Shown one piece after another: positions 1-7,975 of a stretch of 64,000 bases of DNA (the first letter of the stretch is position 1; each line of letters opens with the position of its first letter). The notes under the pieces are model-generated. The model saw only the letters and a list, made by a program, of their open reading frames with translations, had not been told where the DNA came from and made no database searches. A program made the translations under genes and the position numbers. The stretch is from Hyphomicrobium sp. Its GTDB lineage: Bacteria; Pseudomonadota; Alphaproteobacteria; Rhizobiales; Hyphomicrobiaceae. Where the stretch lies: NCBI GenBank assembly GCA_025351425.1, contig JANXVY010000045.1, positions 1 through 64,000 on the forward strand, written 5' to 3'.

Positions 1-319
1 CGGTTCCCCCGATGCCACGAACGTCGCGGCGGGCCCTGGCCGTTCCGTTAAACGTTATCCTATAAGTCGCCGGCGCTTCCGTTGTCGAAGGACGCTGCCG
101 TGGGCCGGTCAGCACTTGGGGCTAGACCGCCCATACTCATCGGGGTCGCCTCACGGCGTGTTTCGACCCATAACGTCATATGCAGTGCGCTGAATGTTGC
201 CCACCGCCACGCGTCCGCTTATGATGATCGCCACCGTCTGAGGCAACGGAGGGAACGGGCGATAAGAGGTCCAAGCACTAGCGATGGAAAAGCTCTGCGT
301 GACGCACCGCTTTTTGTGC
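1..319. other. Window start with no recognisable gene
   Basis: I find no convincing protein or RNA gene here. Short open frames exist on both strands, but none has a ribosome binding site, a recognisable domain or a natural composition. The stretch lies downstream of the minus-strand zinc-finger gene and could hold its terminator, but no clear hairpin with a T run is visible. Confidence 0.5.
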
Positions 320-862
320 TCATTCGCTCGGCGTCGCCGCGGGGGCACCAGCACCAACGGCAGACAAGTAACGGTCGTCCACCCTGGGCATGTCGAGGGC
401 CTGCCGGCAAGCCGTGATCAGACGATTGCGAAGCGCGGTCTCGTCCGTGCCGGTATCGCACTCGACACACAGGTCTAGATAATCGCCACCCTCCCCGTAC
501 CTGTGCGTCAGCGTCCACTCCAGCAGGGTGCAACCAGCGTCCTGAGCCGCCGCACACATCACAACTGGCACAGACGCTACGCGATCCTCTGCCAGCCTTT
601 CCGGTTGGACGATCACTGGGGTTACGATCACGGATTTCCGGCCAACCGACACCGGTGGTTGATTGGATTGTCGAGCAAAAACCGCGGCGATCCTTGCGCA
701 CTCCCCACAAATATTCACCCCGGGGCCAGCAACGATTCTATCGACCTTATGCCGGTCCATACCGCAGAAGCTGCACACGAAAGCCTCGGCACCGCGACGA
801 AACAAGATCCTGCCGGCGGCTCGAATGCGAATCCGCCACGTTGGTATGAAACGATCACTCAT
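320..862 (-). CDS. Stand-alone ClpX-type C4 zinc finger protein
   Basis: This 180-residue protein carries the zinc-binding module normally found at the N-terminus of the ClpX chaperone. Cys30 and Cys33 form the first CxxC, and Cys52 and Cys55 the second, followed by the typical ECA segment. The AAA+ ATPase domain that makes up the rest of ClpX is absent. Residues 60-180 resemble nothing I recognise, although four further cysteines occur there. In ClpX the finger mediates dimerisation and adaptor or substrate recognition, so a free copy might act as an adaptor or regulator; this is inference. The ATG at 862 lacks a strong ribosome binding site. It stands alone, with about 350 empty bases upstream. 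Confidence 0.75.
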   Translation of the reverse strand: MSDRFIPTWRIRIRAAGRILFRRGAEAFVCSFCGMDRHKVDRIVAGPGVNICGECARIAAVFARQSNQPPVSVGRKSVIVTPVIVQPERLAEDRVASVPVVMCAAAQDAGCTLLEWTLTHRYGEGGDYLDLCVECDTGTDETALRNRLITACRQALDMPRVDDRYLSAVGAGAPAATPSE

Positions 863-1210
863 GCCGCCACGCTGCCTTCCAAAGGCTTACAGCGGGACGC
901 TCTACTGTGGGCCCACCGAGGGTGCTCAGAACTGGAACTCCGCAATAGGCAAAACAAAACGTTATACCAATTTCCGCAGCACTTCGACGTTAGCTCGGAG
1001 TCAACCTCACCCGTTGCCGCCTCCCTCTGACTGTCGCCGATCCTACCAATCAGCTGCCGAACTTCAAGTCCCAGTTCGCTTGATCGGCGACGGCGAGTGT
1101 TGGCCCAATGCCGTCGCCGCCGATCTGCTCCAGCATTGGAGTGGCGCTGTCTTCTGCGGCACGGACGAGCGTACGAGGCCCACGTGAGCCCGCGCTCCCG
1201 TATCCGGCCG
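863..1210. other. Intergenic region, nothing recognised
   Basis: These 348 bases separate two minus-strand genes. Overlapping short frames on both strands look like chance openings in GC-rich DNA. The promoter of the zinc-finger gene should lie at the left end, but I cannot point to clear -35 and -10 boxes. Confidence 0.4.
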
Positions 1211-1618
1211 CTACAGCACATGAATATCGTCAAGCTCCAGTGCGAATCCGCCCTTCACGCGGCGGATGTTGAACAGCGCCGTCACATCCGACCAGACGCC
1301 GCCGAGTGGCAGGCTGTAGTGGAGGTCGCCGGCGAAGCTGCCCTTCTCGTCCTCCCAGAAGTCGATGTCGCGGTAAGGCTCATACCCGTCCGCCCGGGCA
1401 CTGGCGACGGGGGTAACCGGGCCGCGGCCTTCGAGCTTTTGATAGCCGCCGAGCACTTCGGCGAGCAGGGCTGGGGTCCAGTTCGGGCCGGCGGGGTCGT
1501 GCATCAGCAGGCTTGCCGCCTCGGCATACTGTTTCGCGGCGAGCAGGTCGATCCAGGTCTCGACGACCTTCAGAATATCGGCGTCCCTGGCGGGGGCTGG
1601 CACCACGGTCATGGTCAT
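1211..1618 (-). CDS. Hypothetical 135-residue protein coupled to oxyR
   Basis: I do not recognise a firm family. The first 45 residues (helical, with a VETWIDLL stretch) and the later alternating strands suggest a small NTF2/SnoaL-like cone fold, but this is a weak impression. There is no signal peptide, so it is probably cytoplasmic. Its ATG overlaps the stop of the upstream oxyR gene in an ATGA junction, which implies translational coupling and shared transcription. It may therefore belong to the peroxide response, but nothing in the protein shows this. Confidence 0.6.
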   Translation of the reverse strand: MTMTVVPAPARDADILKVVETWIDLLAAKQYAEAASLLMHDPAGPNWTPALLAEVLGGYQKLEGRGPVTPVASARADGYEPYRDIDFWEDEKGSFAGDLHYSLPLGGVWSDVTALFNIRRVKGGFALELDDIHVL

Positions 1619-2553
1619 TTGCGCGGCTTTCTACTGGCGGGCGTCGTTAGATCGGAGGGGGCGGGGCGGCACGCCAGCAGGAGGCGGCCCAGTTCATGGA
1701 AATCAGCTGCGCGGGGCGATGACTGCCGCCACGCGAGGCCCAGCGTGCGGCTCGGCTCGGGCGTTGTAAACCGCACGACTTCGATGCTGCGGCCGCGAGT
1801 CTCAACGTCGAGGCAGATTTCCGGCAGCAGCGTGATGCCGTGGCCGGCCGCGACCATGCCGGCCACCGTCGACAGCGAGGACACGCCGAACGTATTGACC
1901 GTGCTGATCTCGCTCAGGGCGCAATAGGCGAGCGCCTGGTCGCGCAGGCAATGGCCCTCTTCCAGCAGCAACAGCCGCTCGTGCTTGATCATCTCGGGCG
2001 TCGCGCGCACGCGGCCAGACAGGCGGTATTCGGCCGGGATCGCCAGCAGGAAGCGGTCGTCGAACAACGGCAGCGTTGCGACCTCGGCGCTTGCAACCGG
2101 CAGCGCCAGCAGCAGAACGTCGAGTTTGCCCGCCAGAAGTTCCTCGACGAGGGGCTTGGTCTGGGTTTCGCGTACGTGCAGTTCGAGCGCGGGGTAGGCC
2201 TGCTTCAGCGTGGCGAGCAGGGGCGGCAGCAGATATGGTGCGATGGAGGGGATCGCACCTAGCCGTAGCCGGCCCGTCATCAGCCCCTTGCTTTGCACGC
2301 AGTGTGCGACCAGATCGTCGACGTCCGTCAGGATGCGGGCGGAACGGGCGGCGATTGCCTCTCCGGCCGCGGTCAGCTTCAGGCCCGAACGCGCCCGTTC
2401 GACCAGCGGCGTCCCCAATGACTGTTCCAGCTCCTGGAGCTGCATGGAGAGGGCGGGTTGCGTCACGCAGCAGGCTTGCGCCGCGCGGCCGAAATGGAGG
2501 TGCTTGGCCAGCGCATCGAAATACCGGAGCTGCTTCAACGTCACCGGGTTCAT
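1615..2553 (-). CDS. Hydrogen peroxide-sensing LysR-type regulator OxyR
   Basis: This is a 312-residue LysR-family transcription factor. An N-terminal winged helix-turn-helix (residues 5-64, with the LRYFDALAKHLHFGRAA segment) is followed by a periplasmic-binding-protein-like effector domain. The two redox cysteines of OxyR are present in the sequence GHCLRDQALAYC at residues 202 and 211, the same nine-residue spacing as Cys199 and Cys208 of Escherichia coli OxyR. In OxyR these form a disulphide on exposure to peroxide and switch on antioxidant genes. No catalase or peroxiredoxin gene is adjacent; the downstream partner is a small unknown protein whose start overlaps the oxyR stop. The ATG at 2553 is well placed at the start of the DNA-binding domain. 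Confidence 0.9.
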   Translation of the reverse strand: MNPVTLKQLRYFDALAKHLHFGRAAQACCVTQPALSMQLQELEQSLGTPLVERARSGLKLTAAGEAIAARSARILTDVDDLVAHCVQSKGLMTGRLRLGAIPSIAPYLLPPLLATLKQAYPALELHVRETQTKPLVEELLAGKLDVLLLALPVASAEVATLPLFDDRFLLAIPAEYRLSGRVRATPEMIKHERLLLLEEGHCLRDQALAYCALSEISTVNTFGVSSLSTVAGMVAAGHGITLLPEICLDVETRGRSIEVVRFTTPEPSRTLGLAWRQSSPRAADFHELGRLLLACRPAPSDLTTPASRKPRK

Positions 2554-2677
2554 CAGAAATCCTGATCCTGTGATATGCTGATCACGATTAGCTCTGATGT
2601 TCAGGCCGGTCCAGCCTTAACCCCGCACCGGGTGTACGTGTCTCATACCGACGGTCAGAAAATTCTGACCGCTGGTA

Positions 2678-3220
2678 TCAGAGGATGGACTTGCCCGCTG
2701 CGGCCGTGAGCTGCTTGCGCAGCAGGATTTCCGTGCGGCCGTCGCGCACCAAGTCGGGAAGCACTGCGACGTGGGTGAAGCCGTGGCGGGTGTAAAAGCG
2801 CACGGCGCCCTCGTTGAAGTCGCTGGCCGCCACCCACAAATTCCGTTCGCCCGCGCGGCGTGCTTCCTTCTCGATGAAGCCCATCACCGCCGAGCCGATG
2901 GCGCGGCCCTGGACGCCCGGGGCCAGCGCCAGCATGTGGATGTAGGGGCCGCGAAACCAATTGGTGCGGACGATCAGGCCGCCTTCGAGGTTGCCGTCGA
3001 CGCGGATGGCAAAGCGCGGCGCACCGGGTTCAACCTGCGCAAAGAAGCTCGTCAATTGTGCGGCCGTGAACGGATAGCGCGCCCACGGGTCGATGCTTGC
3101 AAACATCACGCCCACTTGGGCTGCCTCATAGGGCTTCAACAATGTGAGTTCGACGCCGGGCGTTATGTCATAGCGGGGTTGGGAAAAAATCGCGGGGGCG
3201 TTCATCATTGCCAGGGCCAT
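2678..3220 (-). CDS. GNAT-family N-acetyltransferase
   Basis: The 180-residue protein has the acetyl-CoA-binding core of the GNAT superfamily: strand beta4 with MLALAPGVQGRAIGSAVM (a Q/RxxGxG/A-type motif A near residue 100) and the later FYTRHGFTHVA segment typical of motif B. The acceptor substrate cannot be inferred. Its start overlaps the end of the upstream polysaccharide deacetylase gene by 16 bases, so the two are probably transcribed together, and the crotonase-fold gene lies before them. The deacetylase neighbour might hint at envelope or cell wall modification, but that is only context. Confidence 0.8.
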   Translation of the reverse strand: MALAMMNAPAIFSQPRYDITPGVELTLLKPYEAAQVGVMFASIDPWARYPFTAAQLTSFFAQVEPGAPRFAIRVDGNLEGGLIVRTNWFRGPYIHMLALAPGVQGRAIGSAVMGFIEKEARRAGERNLWVAASDFNEGAVRFYTRHGFTHVAVLPDLVRDGRTEILLRKQLTAAAGKSIL

Positions 3221-4377
3221 ATCGAGGGTTCTTTGGCGGGCGGGGGTGGTTTGACGGCGTGCTTGGCCGCAGGCTCGGTCTGCGTCTGCCAGGGCAGCGA
3301 TTGGGCGCCGTGGGCTGCGGCGGCCTTGGTCTTGCTGCTGCCCGCGAGCCCGCCTGCGAGCCCTACATGCAGCCCGAGCGGGTGATCGTAGCGGTCGGTG
3401 TCGCCGGGCTTGTTGTTGTAACAGGCCGGTACGATCACGGGTTTGCCTGCGGCCAGCAGTTCAGTCACGGTGACGAATTCGTAGCCGGCCGCTTTCAATC
3501 TGGGAATGGCGAGGGGGAGACCTGCCGCCGTGTGGAAGCCGCGCCCGTTGGCATGCGAAATGACGATCGAGCCGGGGCGGACGCCGCGCACCATGGCGTT
3601 GGCGATTTCTTGCGCCGAGGTGCCGGGCGAGGGATCGCCGGTCGACACATCCCACTGGATCGCGAGCAGGCCCGCATCGTTGACGGCCGCCAGCGCGGCG
3701 TCATTGCAGGCCCCATAGGGAAAGCGGAACAGTCCCAGGCGCTGCGGCGTGCTCTTGGCTGCGGGGGCGTAGCACTGGTTTGCGGCCGTCGTTTCACGGA
3801 TCGCTTCGTAGGCGCGCTGGGGGCCACTGATTTCGGCTTCGAGACTTGCGCCCGACAGCAGGCGCAGGTTGCGGTGGGCGCTCGCATGATTGGCGATTTC
3901 GAACAACGGGTCGGTCAGCAGCTGGGGGAAGCGCGTGCCGTGCGAGCGCATCCACTTGCCGCCGGTGAACAGTGTCGCCTTGATGCCCTGGGCGCGCAGA
4001 TAATCGAAGATCGCGCCGTCGTAGCCCGCGATTTCGCCGGGCTGTTCGCACAAATCGAAGGTCAGCGCGATCAGCTTCCTGCCCCTGGGCAGCTCGACGC
4101 GCCGGATCGCGCCGCGCAGGTTGGCGGGAACCGGTGAAAACGGGTTCAACTGGCGGGCGGGTTCTGCCGCGTCAAAGCGGTGGTCGCCTTTGACCGGGTG
4201 CTCCTCGCCCGGGCGGCTTGCGAGTTCGGCCGGCGTCACGCAGCGCTGGGCGAATGCGGGAGATGCAGCCAACAGTACTGCCAAGACAAGAGGCAAGCGT
4301 CTCCGTCTCCCTTCGCCTTGCGGGGCTAGGAAATGCGAGCAATTTCGCAGGTATTGGCTTGGCCGGGGCGCTGGCAT
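3205..4377 (-). CDS. Secreted polysaccharide deacetylase (NodB fold), atypical motif 1
   Basis: This 390-residue exported protein has a long basic N-region (RRRR near residue 25), a hydrophobic core and an Ala-x-Ala cleavage site near residue 43. The NodB homology domain follows: motif 1 reads TFDLCEQ, motif 2 NHASAHRNL supplies the His-x3-His metal ligands, motif 3 is RFPYGACN, and SHANGRGFH gives the last His. The usual motif 1 is TFDDG, so the first Asp (catalytic base) is kept but the second, metal-binding Asp is replaced by Leu. A Pro/Ala/Lys-rich tail ends the protein. Its ATG shares one base with the stop of the upstream crotonase gene (TAATG), so the two are coupled. The substrate (peptidoglycan or an exopolysaccharide) is unknown. 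Confidence 0.85.
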   Translation of the reverse strand: MPAPRPSQYLRNCSHFLAPQGEGRRRRLPLVLAVLLAASPAFAQRCVTPAELASRPGEEHPVKGDHRFDAAEPARQLNPFSPVPANLRGAIRRVELPRGRKLIALTFDLCEQPGEIAGYDGAIFDYLRAQGIKATLFTGGKWMRSHGTRFPQLLTDPLFEIANHASAHRNLRLLSGASLEAEISGPQRAYEAIRETTAANQCYAPAAKSTPQRLGLFRFPYGACNDAALAAVNDAGLLAIQWDVSTGDPSPGTSAQEIANAMVRGVRPGSIVISHANGRGFHTAAGLPLAIPRLKAAGYEFVTVTELLAAGKPVIVPACYNNKPGDTDRYDHPLGLHVGLAGGLAGSSKTKAAAAHGAQSLPWQTQTEPAAKHAVKPPPPAKEPSIWPWQ

Positions 4378-5231
4378 TACCGGCCCTTGAAGACGGGTTT
4401 GCGCTTGTCGAGGAAGGCGCTGCGGCCTTCGGCGTAGTCCTCGCTTTCAAAGCAGGCTGTCACATGGCGGTCGAGCTTGGCCAGGTCGGGCGCGTGGCCG
4501 AACTGGGACAGTTCATCGACCATCGCCTTGCCGGCTGCCACCGACAAGGGCGCGTTCGCTGCAATTTCGGCGGCGAGCTGGTAGGTTGCAGCTTCCAGGT
4601 CGTCGGTCGTCGCGAGCAGGGTCACGAGCCCCATCGCCTGCGCTTCGGGTGCGGTGAAGCGGCGGCCGGTGAACAAGATCAGCTTGGCAATGGCCGGCGA
4701 GACCGCGCGCAAAATCGGGCTGATCCAGCGCGGATTATAACCGATGCCGAGCTTCGCTGCGGGGATTGCAAACGTCGCGTGTGCGTCGGCTGCCCGCAGG
4801 TCGCAGGCGAGCGCCAACCCCAGGCCGCCGCCAAGGCAAAAGCCATGGATCATGGCGAGGGTCGGCTTCGTGCAATTCGTCAACGCATCGAACGCTGCGT
4901 GGTTGAGCGCATCATACGTGTGGACTGTGTCGCCAGAGCGGGCGGTGTCGAATTCGGAGATATCGGCGCCGGCGGAAAACGCCCGCGTGCCTGCGCCGCG
5001 CAAGACGACGACGTGGACATGGCTATCGGCCTCCGCCTTAGCGATCAGGCCGGGAAGGGCTGCCCACATCGCGGCCGATATCGCGTTCATACGGACCGGA
5101 TTGTCGATCGTGATCGTGGCGATGCCGTCGAGGATCGCCAGGCGCAGATGGGGGGCCGTTGCGAGATGGTCCGGCTTTTTGCCTGAATTGGGATCTGGCG
5201 TCGGGGCGGTTGGCGTCGGGACGGTTGACAT
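4377..5231 (-). CDS. Crotonase-fold protein, enoyl-CoA hydratase/isomerase family
   Basis: The 284-residue protein belongs to the crotonase superfamily: oxyanion-hole segments are visible as FSAGADISEF (about residue 95) and HGFCLGGGLGLALACD (about residue 130). In classical enoyl-CoA hydratases two glutamates act on the substrate, one after GGG (GGGxEL) and one in the FGxPE motif. Here these positions read GGGLGL and FAIPAAKLG, so both glutamates appear to be absent. It may be an isomerase, hydrolase or decarboxylase of the same fold rather than a hydratase. The N-terminal 25 residues are Pro/Thr-rich and disordered. It is the first gene of a coupled set with the deacetylase and the acetyltransferase. 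Confidence 0.8.
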   Translation of the reverse strand: MSTVPTPTAPTPDPNSGKKPDHLATAPHLRLAILDGIATITIDNPVRMNAISAAMWAALPGLIAKAEADSHVHVVVLRGAGTRAFSAGADISEFDTARSGDTVHTYDALNHAAFDALTNCTKPTLAMIHGFCLGGGLGLALACDLRAADAHATFAIPAAKLGIGYNPRWISPILRAVSPAIAKLILFTGRRFTAPEAQAMGLVTLLATTDDLEAATYQLAAEIAANAPLSVAAGKAMVDELSQFGHAPDLAKLDRHVTACFESEDYAEGRSAFLDKRKPVFKGR

Positions 5232-5288
5232 GGGGGCGCTGGGCTCTCGAAGGTTGCGTGGCCGGTTTCGAACCCAAATAGGCCGCCG

Positions 5289-5316
5289 CGAAGGCAGGGG
5301 GCAAGCCCCGCCTTCG
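5289..5316. repeat. Strong hairpin between minus-strand genes
   Basis: Arms CGAAGGC (5289-5295) and GCCTTCG (5310-5316) pair, extended inward by GGGG (5297-5300) with CCCC (5306-5309) after a one-base bulge. It lies between the TAXI gene and the crotonase gene. It has no T run on either strand, so it is either a weak terminator, an RNA-stabilising structure or a REP-like element. Confidence 0.45.
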
Positions 5317-5330
5317 TCACAGCGGTGCGT

Positions 5331-6836
5331 TTATTCCGCGGCGGCGGCCACGGGCACGGACTTCGGCTCAAGGCGGCGGCGCACGATGTCGATGTGGCCG
5401 CGCAGGTCGTAGAACTGATCCGTATACGGGATTGGCACCTTGATCCGGCTGACGGCGCGGTCAATGCGTTCCAGCTCGTCGTGGGCTTCGGCCAGATCCG
5501 CCGGGGAGGGGTTATGCTCGCGGTCGAGCCGGGTCTCGAGCACCTTGAGCTGGCGGTACCAGGAATAGAGCCGCCGCTTGATGGTCCAGGCGTAGAGCTG
5601 GGGCAGCAGCCTCATGAGCGGCAGACCGATCGAGAGGATCGGGATCAGTAGCAATACGGTGCTGGTGCCGTGCTTGTGCAGGTAGGCCGTGACCCAGAAC
5701 GGGATGCCGAGGGCATTGTTCATGGGCGCAACCGCGCGCAAGAGGAACGGCAATTCGCCATTCTTGTAGATCGGAACCGCTTCCTTGGCGGGGGCGTACT
5801 CCGGGTCTTTCAGGTTGGGAAATTCGCCCGCCTGGTGAAACAGGATCGGTTCGCCGTCGCGGTCATAGCCCTTGCGCGGGTTATCGACGACGGCCTCGGC
5901 AAGCAGAGCTGCGATGGCTGGATGAACCGACTTCTTGACGACCAGCGTGGACGTCGTGGCGAGCAGCGTGATGTCGGCTGACGGAATGTCGGGAGCGAAC
6001 TCCACCGAGCCCTGGTGCATCACCAGTTTGGACAGGAAGGGAAAGCGCGAGACATAGGCATCGGCCTCGGCCGCAAAGTTCATCAGCAAGATGCCGGGCG
6101 TGCGCATCAGCTTGAAGATCTTGCTGCTGTCGGGTGGCAGCACGACGAAGGCGACATCGGCGTCGCCCTTCGTCAGGGCGGAGGCGTCGTCAGAAACGTC
6201 CTCGTTGATGAACTTCGAGTTCTTTTCATCGACGCCGTTGCCGCGCAGAAGCGTCTTGGCGACCCGGCTGGCGCCGCCTTCCGCCGACCCGATCATGATC
6301 TTCTTGCCCTTGAATTCGCTCAGGGATTTGACCTGCTCGCCGCGGTAGAATACGTAGACCGGCTCGTAGAACATGCGGCCGACGGAGACGACGGCGTTGG
6401 TCAGGCGGTCATGCCAGTTGCGTTCCGTCTCGGTTGCGAGGCGGCCCTGCAGGCTGCCGGCGACGGCGCCCTTCAGGAACCCGGCCTCGATGTCGCTCTG
6501 CTTGTCGATGATCGTGGGGCGCTGATCCTTCGCGTCCGTTGCAGGCGGCCGCACCTCAATGTCGAGCAGGCCGCGCAGCGTTGCCGATCCCGCCGTCGTG
6601 GGACGCAGTTCCACCTCCACGCCGTACTTGGCGAGCTGCTTCTGGTAGAGCAGCGCCAGTTCGTTATATGAGCCTTCCGCGCCACCGCTCGCGAGCACCA
6701 GACGGCCTTCGGGGCCCGGTTTCAGAATCACGATGGCAAGCCAACCGGCCAGAATTATACCGGCGAAAACCGCCAGGGTCGCAAGGATGAAATTGCGCAC
6801 TTTTCTCTGTCTCGTTGTTGTTGATCTTGGTTTCAT
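5331..6836 (-). CDS. Membrane-anchored TAXI-family solute-binding protein
   Basis: A 501-residue protein of the TAXI group (periplasmic binding proteins of tripartite ATP-independent transporters). An N-terminal membrane segment (about residues 17-40) is followed by the binding domain with LVLASGGAEGSYNELALLYQ, then KGKKIMIGSAEGGASRVAKTL, both typical of TAXI proteins. Unlike transporter-associated members it has a second membrane helix near residue 400 and a charged, probably coiled-coil C-terminal region of about 90 residues. No TRAP membrane component is adjacent, so it may be a sensor-like or orphan binding protein. I chose the ATG at 6836 because GGAG lies about ten bases upstream; a TTG two codons earlier is the alternative. 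Confidence 0.8.
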   Translation of the reverse strand: MKPRSTTTRQRKVRNFILATLAVFAGIILAGWLAIVILKPGPEGRLVLASGGAEGSYNELALLYQKQLAKYGVEVELRPTTAGSATLRGLLDIEVRPPATDAKDQRPTIIDKQSDIEAGFLKGAVAGSLQGRLATETERNWHDRLTNAVVSVGRMFYEPVYVFYRGEQVKSLSEFKGKKIMIGSAEGGASRVAKTLLRGNGVDEKNSKFINEDVSDDASALTKGDADVAFVVLPPDSSKIFKLMRTPGILLMNFAAEADAYVSRFPFLSKLVMHQGSVEFAPDIPSADITLLATTSTLVVKKSVHPAIAALLAEAVVDNPRKGYDRDGEPILFHQAGEFPNLKDPEYAPAKEAVPIYKNGELPFLLRAVAPMNNALGIPFWVTAYLHKHGTSTVLLLIPILSIGLPLMRLLPQLYAWTIKRRLYSWYRQLKVLETRLDREHNPSPADLAEAHDELERIDRAVSRIKVPIPYTDQFYDLRGHIDIVRRRLEPKSVPVAAAAE

Positions 6837-6997
6837 GTGCAATCGGTCTCCATATGCCGGAGCCGACTGTTAGCGTACTATTGTGGCGGTGCAACCATGG
6901 CGATGGGATGGCGAATTTGGGCGTACGCCCCGCGTAACAAGGTTTATCGTGGCGGCGTAACTGCAGGTAGCAAAGATCAAGGCAAGAGGAGTACTAT

Positions 6998-7453
6998 ATG
7001 CGATTGCGCGGGATCGTGACGGCGGGGGCGTTCGCAGCAGCACTCTTGGGGAGCGGGGCCTATCTCTCCACCGGCAAGGCTGCAACACCGGCGCCCGGCA
7101 AGCGGGTGCAGGTGACCGGGGAGGTGATCGAGACCTGGTGCTCGGTCTCGGCCATCATGTACGCCTATGGCACGGCGCATCATCAGTGCGCGGCTTGGTG
7201 CACGGCGGGCGGCATTCCCGTTGGTCTCAAGGACAAGGACGGCGCCTACTACATGATCCTCAAAATCGAGGAGGAGGACAGCAACGTCGCCAATCCCCGG
7301 CTCGCTCATTTCCTGTCCCATGACGTCACCGTCGACGGCGATCTTATCGAGCGCGACGGGGTCAAGTATCTGCTCGTCACCAAGGTCACCGACGACAAGG
7401 GCGTCGTGAACATGACGCACGACGTCAACGGCATCGTGCCATTCGGGAATTGA
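6998..7453 (+). CDS. Small secreted protein with His/Cys motif, unknown function
   Basis: A 151-residue protein with a Sec signal peptide (Ala-rich core, likely cleavage after the GKA near residue 28). The mature part begins with a strand-rich region and then TWCSVS, followed by GTAHHQCAAWCTAGGIPVGL, giving Cys residues and a His pair that could bind a metal or form disulphides. The pattern of VQVTGEV, VTVDGDL and YLLVTKV strands suggests a small OB-like barrel. I do not recognise a named function. AGAGGAG lies seven bases before the ATG. The next gene, three bases downstream, encodes another secreted protein with a comparable layout, so the two are probably an operon and perhaps partners. 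Confidence 0.7.
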   Translation: MRLRGIVTAGAFAAALLGSGAYLSTGKAATPAPGKRVQVTGEVIETWCSVSAIMYAYGTAHHQCAAWCTAGGIPVGLKDKDGAYYMILKIEEEDSNVANPRLAHFLSHDVTVDGDLIERDGVKYLLVTKVTDDKGVVNMTHDVNGIVPFGN

Positions 7454-7456
7454 GCC

Positions 7457-7975
7457 ATGAAAATCGCTGCTTCACTTATTGCGCTTGCGGCCCTCTTGGC
7501 CAGCGGCGCGCGCGTGGCCATGGCGGCCGATGAATTCGGCATCGCCAACGAAAAGGTCGTCCAGTTCGATGCGACCGTGGTCGATATCGCCTGCACGCTG
7601 ACGGGCAACTGTCCGGCCAAGTGCGGCGACGGCAAGCGTCAGCTCGGTCTGATGACCTCCGACGGCAAGCTCCGCATGCCGGTCAAGGGCCAGACGCTGT
7701 TTGCCAACGCCATTCCCGATCTTCTGCCCTATTGCGGGAAAACCGTTCAGGTCGACGGGTTGCTGATCGAGAATCCGGCCATGACCATCGTACACGTGCA
7801 GAACCTGCGCGAGAACGCCGACCAGAAATGGAAGCCTGCGGAAGCGTTCGAGGCGCAATGGACCGCCAAATACGGCAAGGCCGAGGAATGGCAGCGCGCC
7901 GATCCGTTCGTCAAAGACGTCATCGCGGCCGATGGCGTCTACGGCATCAAGGGGCTAACGCCCAAGACGAAGTAA
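7457..7975 (+). CDS. Secreted protein with CxxxC motif, partner of the preceding gene
   Basis: A 172-residue protein with a clear Sec signal peptide ending in AMA near residue 23. The mature region has DIACTLTGNCPAKCGDG followed by a hydrophobic LLPYCGKTVQVDGLLIENP segment, again an OB-like strand pattern with paired cysteines, and a charged C-terminal tail. The layout (beta strand, Cys cluster, GxxV-DG strand) parallels the preceding protein, which suggests distant relatedness. Function is unknown; periplasmic metal or redox handling is a guess. Only three bases separate the genes, so they should be co-transcribed. Confidence 0.7.
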   Translation: MKIAASLIALAALLASGARVAMAADEFGIANEKVVQFDATVVDIACTLTGNCPAKCGDGKRQLGLMTSDGKLRMPVKGQTLFANAIPDLLPYCGKTVQVDGLLIENPAMTIVHVQNLRENADQKWKPAEAFEAQWTAKYGKAEEWQRADPFVKDVIAADGVYGIKGLTPKTK

